NCBI GenBank assembly: GCA_938091275.1
Contig: CALKMY010000171.1
Coordinates: 1-5,101, forward strand
Direction of reading: 5' to 3'
Length of the DNA stretch: 5,101 nt
From: Candidatus Nanopelagicales bacterium
GTDB lineage: Bacteria; Actinomycetota; Actinomycetes; S36-B12
The position numbers were made by a program, and so were the translations under genes. Positions 1 to 5,101 of this stretch are shown piece by piece. Within the stretch, counting starts at the first letter, position 1. Each line of letters opens with the position of its first letter. The notes under the pieces are model-generated. The model did not search any database and had not been told where the DNA came from. It worked only from the letters and a program-made list of their open reading frames with translations.

Positions 1-686
1 ACCATCGCATCGGGGATATACGGCGGATTCGCGCACACCACATCCACGGCGCCCACCAGGTGACCGAGGCGCTGACCGGGCGACGCCACTTGCGTGGCGT
101 CCGCTGCTACGACCTCCAGCGAGGATCCACCAGCGGCCGCCGCGGCTCGGTACTCCTCGACATTGCGCTCGGTCCACTCCAGCGCGGCCTCGTCTTGTTC
201 AACGAGAAACACCGTGGACCCGGGGGCTTCTAGGGCCAAGGAGAGTCCGATAACTCCGCTTCCCGCACACAAATCGACGGCCGTCCCGCCCTCGGTGTCA
301 CGCAATGCGCGAACTCCTGCTTCGGCGATCAATTCGGTCTCCGGCCGTGGGACGAACACACCAGGTCCAACCGAGACCTCGAGTCGACGGAAAGCGGCAC
401 GCCCGGTGATGTGCTGCAGGGGAACGCGCGTGAGGCGTCGGGCCACTGCCTTTTCGAATTGCACCCGCTGCGACGCGCGAGGCTCGTCATGCAGGAAGAG
501 CCGACTGCGCGGAACATCGAGCACCCACGCCATCAGCCACGCGGCGTCGGCTTGCGGCGACGGAACCCCTGCACCGGCGAGTCGGCGTTCGGCGTCGTAG
601 AGAAGGTCGCGAACCGTATGCCGGCCACCGTCGGTGGAGTAGCCACCGGACTCGACGTCGTCGAAACGGGGAGAATCGTCGCCCAT
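1..686 (-). CDS. prmC: Peptide chain release factor N5-glutamine methyltransferase (PrmC/HemK), C-terminal part cut off by the window edge
   Basis: PrmC transfers a methyl group from S-adenosylmethionine to the glutamine of the GGQ motif of release factors RF1 and RF2 in the cytoplasm, which improves peptide release. I translated the minus strand from the ATG at 684-686 and found 228 codons open to the edge. Seen: an N-terminal helical substrate-binding region (about residues 25-95), VFVPRPETE (110-118), the SAM-binding motif DLCAGSGVIGLSLA (138-151), an acidic strand-end residue in LVEQDE (161-166), and the catalytic NPPYIP (220-225), the signature of glutamine/adenine N-methyltransferases. 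About the last fifth of the protein is missing. The ATG is the only usable start before the conserved fold: no in-frame ATG, GTG or TTG lies between it and residue 51. A GAGGGACGGA stretch 6 bases upstream can serve as ribosome binding site. The gene begins 14 bases after the stop of prfA, which encodes its substrate, so the two are probably co-transcribed. Confidence 0.95.
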   Translation of the reverse strand, partial: MGDDSPRFDDVESGGYSTDGGRHTVRDLLYDAERRLAGAGVPSPQADAAWLMAWVLDVPRSRLFLHDEPRASQRVQFEKAVARRLTRVPLQHITGRAAFRRLEVSVGPGVFVPRPETELIAEAGVRALRDTEGGTAVDLCAGSGVIGLSLALEAPGSTVFLVEQDEAALEWTERNVEEYRAAAAAGGSSLEVVAADATQVASPGQRLGHLVGAVDVVCANPPYIPDAM

Positions 687-700
687 GGCTGATCCGTCCC

Positions 701-1786
701 TCAGGCCGATGCCTCAGATGATCCCGACAGTCGGGACTCCCGATCCGCCTGAGTGCAGGCGTCCACAATGGCGTCCAAGTCGCCATCGAGAACTTGGTCG
801 AGGTTGTGGGCCTTGAAACCCACGCGATGATCGCTGATTCGATTCTCGGGAAAGTTGTACGTGCGGATGCGCTCACTTCTGTCCACGGTACGAACCTGAC
901 TACGTCGCGCGTCTGATGCTTCCTGCGCCGCCTGCTCCTCCGCAATGGCCAGCAAGCGAGCGCGCAGAATCCGAAGCGCCTGTTCCCGGTTCTGCAACTG
1001 GCTCTTCTCGTTCTGGCAGGACACGACGACGCCTGTGGGAACGTGGGTGATGCGTACGGCTGAGTCGGTGGTGTTTACGCTCTGCCCTCCGGGACCCGAA
1101 GATCGGTACACGTCGATGCGGAGATCGTTCGGATCGATGGTCACGTCAACGTCCTCGGCTTCCGGCAAAACGAGCACGCCGGCCGCCGATGTGTGAATCC
1201 GGCCCTGGGATTCGGTAACGGGCACTCGTTGGACTCGATGGACGCCACCTTCGAATTTCAGTCGCGCGAAGGGAGCGTCTCCCGGCTCGGGAACGCCCTT
1301 GGCCTTCACCGCGAGGGAAACGTCCTTGTAGCCGCCAAGGTCGGACTCGACCGCGTCGATGACCTCGGTAGCCCAGCCGCGCCGTTCGGCGTAACGCAGA
1401 TACATGCGCAGCAGGTCTCCAGCGAACAGGGCTGATTCCTCGCCGCCCTCGCCGGCCTTCACTTCGACGATGACGTCCTTATCGTCCATGGGATCGCGGG
1501 GAATGAGGAGCTCACGAAGCCGCTCTGCCGCACGCTCTTCCCGTTCCTCCAGACTCGCTGCCTCGTCGGAGAAGGCGTCATCCCCCAACTCCGACAGTTC
1601 CACGGCGGCGAGGTGGTCCTCGTGCAGAGCGCGCCATTCCCGATAGGCGGCAACAACCGGGCGCAATTGCGCATACCGGCGGCCGAGTTTGCGAGCCGCG
1701 GCCTGGTCTGCGTGGATCGACGGGTCGGCGAGTTCGGTCTCGACCTCGTCCAGTTCGCGTGCCAGGTCCTCGCAACTGTCAAACAC
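701..1786 (-). CDS. prfA: Peptide chain release factor 1 (RF1)
   Basis: RF1 recognises UAA and UAG stop codons in the ribosomal A site and triggers hydrolysis of peptidyl-tRNA. The 361-residue product has the usual length of the family. Seen: an N-terminal helical, acidic domain (about 1-100), then the PCRF region with KAGEGGEESALFAGDLLRMY (110-129). Next come the codon-recognition tripeptide PVT (189-191) in RVPVTESQGRIHTS, which marks RF1 (RF2 carries SPF), and the catalytic GGQ (233-235) in SSGPGGQSVNTTDSAVRITH. The C-terminal part includes RTYNFPENRISDHRVGF (308-324), conserved in RF1. The start is a GTG at 1784-1786, chosen because GGGAGG lies 8 bases upstream and the protein then has the normal N-terminus. 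The stop is TGA, which RF1 itself does not read. The gene sits between rpmE and prmC; Q235 is the expected methylation target of PrmC. No key residue is missing. Confidence 0.98.
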   Translation of the reverse strand: MFDSCEDLARELDEVETELADPSIHADQAAARKLGRRYAQLRPVVAAYREWRALHEDHLAAVELSELGDDAFSDEAASLEEREERAAERLRELLIPRDPMDDKDVIVEVKAGEGGEESALFAGDLLRMYLRYAERRGWATEVIDAVESDLGGYKDVSLAVKAKGVPEPGDAPFARLKFEGGVHRVQRVPVTESQGRIHTSAAGVLVLPEAEDVDVTIDPNDLRIDVYRSSGPGGQSVNTTDSAVRITHVPTGVVVSCQNEKSQLQNREQALRILRARLLAIAEEQAAQEASDARRSQVRTVDRSERIRTYNFPENRISDHRVGFKAHNLDQVLDGDLDAIVDACTQADRESRLSGSSEASA

Positions 1787-1794
1787 GCTTTCGC

Positions 1795-1800
1795 CCTCCC
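1795..1800 (-). promoter_or_regulatory. Ribosome binding site of prfA
   Basis: The minus strand reads GGGAGG, then GCGAAAGC, then the GTG start of prfA. This purine-rich match to the 16S rRNA 3' end with 8-base spacing fixes the GTG start. Confidence 0.75.
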
Positions 1801-1837
1801 GCCTGAAGTAGCTGCCGAGCAGTCCACAAAAGTTCGG

Positions 1838-1861
1838 GCGCCGGTCGGGGATCGACCGCGC
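1838..1861 (-). terminator. GC-rich hairpin followed by CTTTTG between rpmE and prfA
   Basis: On the minus strand CGGTC and GACCG pair around a 7-base loop (GATCCCC), and the stem can extend by GCG/CGC past a single bulged G. The downstream sequence reads CCGAACTTTTG, so a short run of four Ts follows after about six bases. This could be a weak intrinsic terminator or attenuator in front of prfA. The T run is short and displaced, so termination is inference. It lies about 50 bases upstream of the prfA start. Confidence 0.35.
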
Positions 1862-1883
1862 GACGGGGGAGACACGCGGCCGA

Positions 1884-1903
1884 TCCCGGGCCGGCGCCCG
1901 GGA
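1884..1903 (-). terminator. Perfect 8-bp hairpin just after rpmE, without a T run
   Basis: The minus strand reads TCCCGGGC, loop GCCG, then GCCCGGGA: a perfect 8-bp stem with a 4-base loop, starting 6 bases after the TAG stop of rpmE. No T run follows, so it is not a classical intrinsic terminator. Hairpins without a T run are common at gene ends in actinobacteria and may act as partial terminators or protect the 3' end of the mRNA. The structure is seen; its role is inferred. Confidence 0.45.
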
Positions 1904-1909
1904 GTCGTG

Positions 1910-2134
1910 CTAATTCGATCCTGAGCCGGAGCTCTTTCCGTAGCGGGTTTCGAACTTCGCTACGCGACCACCCGTATCGAGAATCTTCTGCTTGCCAGTG
2001 TAGAACGGATGGCACTGGGAACACACGTCTGCGTGAATGACGCCGTTCTTCGCGGTGCTCCGCGTCGTGAACGTGCTCCCGCAGGTGCACGTCACCGTCG
2101 TCTCCACGTACTCCGGGTGGATATCAGCTTTCAC
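1910..2134 (-). CDS. rpmE: 50S ribosomal protein L31, zinc-binding (C+) type
   Basis: L31 binds the large ribosomal subunit and contributes to a bridge between the subunits. The 74-residue protein has the usual length. Seen: MKADIHPEY at the start; four cysteines C16, C18 (CTC), C38 and C41 (CSQC), which are the zinc ligands of the C+ type; the family signature HPFYTGKQKILDTGGRVAKF (42-61); and a short Ser/Gly tail. The four cysteines distinguish it from the zinc-free paralogue RpmE2, which replaces L31 in zinc shortage and is usually under Zur control; no such context is visible here. The frame is open further upstream to 2212, but the family N-terminus falls at the GTG at 2132-2134, which has AGAGGA 9 bases before it. 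It lies between rho and prfA, and is followed by a strong hairpin. Confidence 0.97.
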   Translation of the reverse strand: MKADIHPEYVETTVTCTCGSTFTTRSTAKNGVIHADVCSQCHPFYTGKQKILDTGGRVAKFETRYGKSSGSGSN

Positions 2135-2230
2135 TTCGTCACGTCCTCTGTGTTGGTGTCCGGGTCGTCGGCCACCCTTGGGGGGTGAGGCGACGGGAAC
2201 CGGAGCCCGCAAAGTATGCCACGGACAGAG
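2135..2230 (-). promoter_or_regulatory. rho-rpmE gap: rpmE ribosome binding site and possible RNA structure
   Basis: The 96-base gap holds AGAGGA (2144-2149), the rpmE ribosome binding site, 9 bases before the GTG. A short stem CACCC/GGGTG with a 5-base loop lies at 2173-2187. CTCTGT directly after the rho stop (2225-2230) is complementary to ACAGAG (2146-2151), which overlaps the ribosome binding site. CATACT at about 2214-2219 resembles a -10 box but has no convincing -35 partner at 17 bases, so I do not claim a promoter. Read-through from rho is likely. Confidence 0.4.
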
Positions 2231-3871
2231 TCACTCTTCCTCCGTGGACCCCTGGACAGATGGTGTGGTCTTTTGCACCTGGAGCAAGAAGTCGTAGTTG
2301 TTGTCGTTTTCGCGCAGCTTGCTGAGCAGCAACTCGATGGATTGCTGCTGATCGAGCGCGTGCAGGACCCGACGCAGCTTCCACACGATCTTGAGTTCGT
2401 CGCTGGACATCAGCAACTCCTCCTTGCGGGTGCCGGACGCGTCCACGTCCACCGCAGGGAAGACCCGCTTGTCCGCGAGTCGGCGGTCGAGCTTCAATTC
2501 CATATTGCCCGTGCCCTTGAACTCTTCGAAGATCACCTCGTCCATCCGCGACCCGGTCTCCACCAGAGCCGTGGCAAGGATCGTCAGCGAACCACCGTTC
2601 TCGATGTTGCGGGCAGCACCGAAGAACTTCTTGGGCGGGTAGAGCGCCGTGGAGTCGACACCACCGGACAAGATGCGTCCAGACGCTGGCGCCGCGAGGT
2701 TGTAGGCACGGCCGAGTCGGGTCATCGAGTCGAGCAGGACGACGACGTCGTGACCGAGTTCCACCAGACGCTTGGCGCGCTCGATCGACAGTTCACTGAT
2801 GATCGTGTGGTCCTCTGCGGGGCGGTCGAAGGTAGAGGCGATGACCTCACCCTTGACCGAACGCTGCATGTCGGTGACTTCCTCCGGTCGCTCGTCGACG
2901 AGCACGACCATCAGGTGAACCTCGGGATTGTTCTCAGTGATGGCGTTCGCGATGGCCTGGAGCACCATCGTCTTGCCGGCCTTCGGCGGAGACACGATGA
3001 GTCCGCGTTGCCCTTTACCAATCGGGGCGACGAGATCGATAACGCGTGTCGTCAGATTCTGCGGTGTCGTCTCCAGCCGCAAGCGATCCTGCGGATACAG
3101 CGGGGTCAGCTTCGAGAAGTCGGGGCGGTCTTTGGCCGCCTCAAGGTCTCCCCCATTGATGGTTTCCACACTCACCAGCGGGTTGAACTTCTCTCGACGT
3201 TCACCGTCGCGCGGCTGACGCACCTGACCGGTGATTGCATCTCCCTTGCGCAAGTTGTACTTGCGCACCAACGACAGCGAGACGTACACGTCGTTGGTGC
3301 CCGGAAGGTAGCCACCGGTGCGGACGAAGGCGTAGTTGTCCAAAACGTCGATGATGCCCGCCACCGGCAACAGAACATCGTCCTCCGTGACGACCGGCTC
3401 GCCGTCGCCGTAGCCACCCTTGCGGTCGCGACGGTCCCGGTACCGGTCCCGACCTCGACGGCGGCGACGCCCGCTATCGTCTCGGTCGTTGCGATCGTTA
3501 CGGTCATATCTGTCGTTGCGATCGCTGCGGTCGTTACGGTCGTTTTTGTCGTTGCGATCGTTGCGAGAAGATCCTTCGGCGGACTCCGACGAGCCCCCTC
3601 CATCGGCCTTCGAGGCCTTACTTGCGGAGTCTTGTGTGTCCGCAGAGCCTGCACCATTGGGGGACCCGGCGTCGCGCGTCGCAGAGCGCGAACCTCGCCG
3701 CGGGGCACCGCCTTGCTGTTGCCGCTCACTGATGGCGGCAATGAGCTCCTGCTTGCGCATGCCACTCGAGCCGGTGATTCCCAGTTGCTGGGCGAGTTGC
3801 TTGAGCTCAGGCAAAAGCATCGAGGCGAGGCTGCTGCCTCGATCGGCAGTGCTCGTTGTTGTGTCGGTCAT
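2231..3871 (-). CDS. rho: Transcription termination factor Rho with Arg/Asp/Asn-rich N-terminal insertion
   Basis: Rho is a hexameric RNA-dependent ATPase and helicase that loads on nascent RNA and releases RNA polymerase. The 546-residue product is longer than the 419 residues of E. coli Rho because of an insertion. Seen, in order: the Rho N-terminal helical domain (about 14-50, LLPELKQLAQQLGI); a low-complexity insertion (about 55-157) with an RND tripeptide repeat and an Arg-rich stretch; the cold-shock-like RNA-binding domain (about 165-235, GIIDVLDNYAFVRTGGYLPG); and the RecA-type ATPase with Walker A PPKAGKT (295-301), Walker B VVVLLDSMTR (376-385), the Q-loop region near LSGGVDSTALYPPKKFFGAA (401-420) and the R-loop GTGNMELKLDR (453-463). 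Motor motifs look intact. The ATG start at 3869-3871 has GAAGGA 4 bases upstream, somewhat close. Insertions here are typical of actinobacterial Rho and are reported to help RNA binding. The gene probably has its own promoter at the end of thrB. Confidence 0.98.
   Translation of the reverse strand: MTDTTTSTADRGSSLASMLLPELKQLAQQLGITGSSGMRKQELIAAISERQQQGGAPRRGSRSATRDAGSPNGAGSADTQDSASKASKADGGGSSESAEGSSRNDRNDKNDRNDRSDRNDRYDRNDRNDRDDSGRRRRRGRDRYRDRRDRKGGYGDGEPVVTEDDVLLPVAGIIDVLDNYAFVRTGGYLPGTNDVYVSLSLVRKYNLRKGDAITGQVRQPRDGERREKFNPLVSVETINGGDLEAAKDRPDFSKLTPLYPQDRLRLETTPQNLTTRVIDLVAPIGKGQRGLIVSPPKAGKTMVLQAIANAITENNPEVHLMVVLVDERPEEVTDMQRSVKGEVIASTFDRPAEDHTIISELSIERAKRLVELGHDVVVLLDSMTRLGRAYNLAAPASGRILSGGVDSTALYPPKKFFGAARNIENGGSLTILATALVETGSRMDEVIFEEFKGTGNMELKLDRRLADKRVFPAVDVDASGTRKEELLMSSDELKIVWKLRRVLHALDQQQSIELLLSKLRENDNNYDFLLQVQKTTPSVQGSTEEE
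3476..3565 (-). repeat. Ten tandem 9-bp units encoding an RND tripeptide repeat in Rho
   Basis: Residues 103-132 of Rho are ten consecutive tripeptides of the form Arg-Asn-Asp: RND, RND, KND, RND, RSD, RND, RYD, RND, RND, RDD. In DNA the unit is close to CGCAACGAC, with synonymous variation (CGC/CGT/AGA, GAC/GAT) and a few replacements. The array is followed by an Arg-rich stretch (RRRRRGRDRYRDRRDR, 135-150). Copy number may change by slippage or unequal crossing over in steps that keep the frame. The repeat lies in the insertion domain, away from the ATPase core. Confidence 0.9.
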
Positions 3872-4065
3872 ATTTTCCTTCGACTGTGCTGATGTTCTTT
3901 CGGTCAGCGGAAGCGTGAACTGTCGGCACCCGTGACGTCACCGACAACGGGGCCGCCTCGCAAGCCTGGGCTCGAACCCCGAGGAAAACATCCCGGGCGG
4001 GAAACAAACCGTGGGTTCACCTGCTGCACGCTCGGTACAGGAAGTCCAACATCGGACCTTTGAGG
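3872..4065 (-). promoter_or_regulatory. Untranslated leader of rho with several candidate hairpins
   Basis: About 195 bases separate the inferred transcription start (near 4066) from the rho ATG, with no convincing gene inside. Candidate hairpins in transcription order: AGGTCC/GGACTT (4042-4059, one G-U pair); TCCC/GGGA with a 4-base loop (3991-4002); CTCG/CGAG with a 5-base loop (3971-3983); and TGTCGG/CCGACA (3921-3946), whose loop contains the perfect palindrome GTGACGTCAC (3932-3941). Known: rho of E. coli is autoregulated by attenuation in its leader. Inferred: this leader could serve the same purpose. GAAGGA at 3876-3881 is the rho ribosome binding site. Confidence 0.5.
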
Positions 4066-4072
4066 CGATACG

Positions 4073-4103
4073 ACTGTAGCACCGCACACCTACGGGGAGT
4101 CAA
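4073..4103 (-). promoter_or_regulatory. Candidate housekeeping promoter of rho
   Basis: The minus strand carries TTGACT (4098-4103) as a -35 box and TACAGT (4073-4078) as a -10 box, separated by 19 bases. TTGACT matches the sigma-70 consensus in five of six positions and TACAGT fits the TAnnnT pattern of actinobacterial housekeeping promoters. The spacer is longer than the ideal 17. The -35 box lies inside the last codons of thrB and the -10 just after its stop, so rho can be transcribed apart from the threonine genes. Start would be near 4066. Confidence 0.55.
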
Positions 4104-5046
4104 TAGGGCACTCCCGCGCGCCCACCTCGCTGATCGCGAGGTCGTGCACACGCCAGCGACCCGCATCTTTCTGCGCAGCACCACTCAGGCTCGCAACCGT
4201 GTCTTGCATTCGCTGGAAATCCTCCGCACGGTCGGTGACGGCGATAACCGAGGGGCCGGCGCCGGAGATCGCGGCAGGTACCCCCGCCGCACGCAATGAC
4301 GCCACCAACACGGACGCCTCCGGATATGCATCTGAACGCGCAGGCTGGTGCAGTCGATCGGACATCGCCTCCCACAGCAGATCCGGTCGTCGGGTCATGG
4401 CGTGGACGAGCAGCGCCGCGCGGCTCACGTTGTGAACGGCGTCCGGATACGACACAGATGCGGGAAGGACGCGACGCGCATCCAATGTCGGGAGCGTCTC
4501 GGTCGGGACGGCAAGCACCGCGCGCAGGTCAGGGTGCGCATCCATACGAACACATCCCGGGGAACCGACGTCGTCGAGCCAGGCGATCGTGAAGCCGCCG
4601 TGCAACGCGGCTGACAAATTGTCCGGGTGACTCTCCATCGTCGCCGCGAGTGACAACAACGCCTCGTCGGACATAGCGACGCCCGATTCCTCCACCACCA
4701 TGGCTCGCGCAAGAACCATCCCACCGATGATCGCAGCCGCAGATGAGCCCAACCCCCGCCCGTGGGGAATCGCGTTACGGCAGCGAAGTACGAAACCGGT
4801 CGGTTGCTGGCCCATGGCCGCGAAGGCCGTGCGCATGGCCGCGACGACCAGGTGCTGCTCATCGCGGGGAACCTCGTCGGCGCCTTCGCCCGCTACCTCG
4901 ACCAAGACTCCCTCGTCGTCGGTCACCATCGCGATCAACTCGTCGTACACCGCGAGTGCGAGGCCGGCGGAATCGAACCCGGGTCCGACGTTCGCGCTGC
5001 TCGCGGGAACAAGTACCCGCACCGCTTCCGATCGAAAGGCGGTCAC
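4090..5046 (-). CDS. thrB: Homoserine kinase
   Basis: ThrB phosphorylates L-homoserine with ATP to O-phospho-L-homoserine, the substrate of threonine synthase; it acts in the cytoplasm. The 318-residue protein is of normal size for the GHMP kinase family. Seen: the N-terminal motif VPASSANVGPGFDSAGLAL (13-31), the ATP-binding loop PHGRGLGSSAAA (94-105) in motif 2, MESHPDNLSAALHGG (137-151), and motif 3 ISGAGPSVIAV (260-270) near the C-terminus. The start is a GTG (5044-5046) that shares its first G with the TAG stop of the upstream gene (TAGTG). There is no strong ribosome binding site of its own, which suggests translation coupled to the upstream gene. The stop is TAG. The neighbouring upstream gene is probably thrC, as usual in actinobacteria; the -35 box of the candidate rho promoter overlaps the 3' end of thrB. 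Confidence 0.97.
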   Translation of the reverse strand: MTAFRSEAVRVLVPASSANVGPGFDSAGLALAVYDELIAMVTDDEGVLVEVAGEGADEVPRDEQHLVVAAMRTAFAAMGQQPTGFVLRCRNAIPHGRGLGSSAAAIIGGMVLARAMVVEESGVAMSDEALLSLAATMESHPDNLSAALHGGFTIAWLDDVGSPGCVRMDAHPDLRAVLAVPTETLPTLDARRVLPASVSYPDAVHNVSRAALLVHAMTRRPDLLWEAMSDRLHQPARSDAYPEASVLVASLRAAGVPAAISGAGPSVIAVTDRAEDFQRMQDTVASLSGAAQKDAGRWRVHDLAISEVGARECPIDSP

Positions 5047-5101
5047 TAGTCCGCCAAACCCAACGCCCGGGCCGCAGCCGTGGGATCGACCGGAACCACG
5101 A
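5046..5101 (-). CDS. thrC: C-terminal end of probable threonine synthase (partial)
   Basis: Only 17 full codons and a TAG stop (5046-5048) are in the window: the frame ends VVPVDPTAAARALGLAD. The fragment is too short to show a domain of this PLP enzyme, which makes threonine from phosphohomoserine. The assignment rests mainly on position: it ends with a one-base overlap on thrB, and thrC precedes thrB in many actinobacteria. The sequence is compatible with a soluble protein tail. The identity is inferred; that a coding frame ends here is better supported. Confidence 0.6.
   Translation of the reverse strand, partial: VVPVDPTAAARALGLAD

Noticed and set aside
94..600. A 168-codon plus-strand frame
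   Set aside because: It is antisense to the clearly conserved prmC frame and is rich in Ser, Ala, Arg and Thr with no motif.
1459..1875. A 138-codon minus-strand frame overlapping the start of prfA
   Set aside because: It is an out-of-frame shadow of prfA, rich in Arg, Ser and Thr, without any family signature.
2135..2212. A longer N-terminus for L31 starting at 2212
   Set aside because: The extra 26 residues (Pro/Arg/Gly-rich) do not resemble L31, while the internal GTG at 2134 has a ribosome binding site and gives the canonical MKADIHPEY start.
2216..3892. A 558-codon open frame on the plus strand, opposite rho
   Set aside because: It lies opposite the complete rho gene and its translation has no recognisable domain, only the biased composition expected of an antisense frame in GC-rich DNA. 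Strings such as poly-Val and alternating Ala/Val mirror the rho codons.
3968..3986. A tRNA T-arm-like string (GGTTCGAGCCC on the minus strand)
   Set aside because: No acceptor, D or anticodon arm can be placed around it, and the stem is imperfect. It is better read as part of the leader hairpins.
3807..4007. A possible upstream open frame in the rho leader overlapping the rho start
   Set aside because: It starts with TTG without a ribosome binding site, has no recognisable motif and overlaps the well-supported rho N-terminus in another frame.
3904..4089. A 61-codon frame beginning with GTG right after the thrB stop
   Set aside because: Its start lies upstream of the likely rho transcription start, within the promoter, and no ribosome binding site or motif is seen. 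An internal GTG start near 4030 is possible but unsupported.

Overview
This window is a stretch of core chromosome from a high-GC Gram-positive bacterium (Actinomycetota). Every gene lies on the minus strand. Reading in the direction of transcription (right to left) the order is thrC (3' end only), thrB, rho, rpmE, prfA, prmC (5' part only). Three things support an actinobacterium: the GC-rich composition, the frequent GTG starts (thrB, rpmE, prfA), and a Rho protein with a long Arg/Asp/Asn-rich insertion. The same thrC-thrB-rho-rpmE-prfA-prmC order is known in Mycobacterium tuberculosis and relatives. I cannot resolve the genus from the sequence alone.

Layout: 5046-5101 holds the last codons of a probable threonine synthase gene, whose TAG stop shares one base with the GTG start of thrB (homoserine kinase, 4090-5046). 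A 218-base non-coding stretch (3872-4089) follows. It carries a good sigma-70-type promoter candidate overlapping the end of thrB, then an untranslated leader of about 195 nt with several short hairpins before rho (2231-3871). After a 96-base gap comes rpmE (ribosomal protein L31, zinc-binding type, 1910-2134). A 123-base gap with two strong GC-rich hairpins precedes prfA (peptide chain release factor 1, 701-1786). Fourteen bases further on prmC starts (1-686), encoding the methyltransferase that modifies the GGQ glutamine of release factors; it runs off the left edge of the window.

Functionally the window joins the end of the threonine biosynthesis cluster (homoserine to phosphohomoserine to threonine) to a group of expression genes: transcription termination (Rho), a ribosomal protein (L31), translation termination (RF1) and the enzyme that modifies RF1 (PrmC). 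I see no mobile element, CRISPR array, tRNA, rRNA or broken gene, and no sign of an undescribed multi-gene system. The points most worth a second look are the ten-unit tandem tripeptide repeat inside Rho and the structured leader in front of rho.
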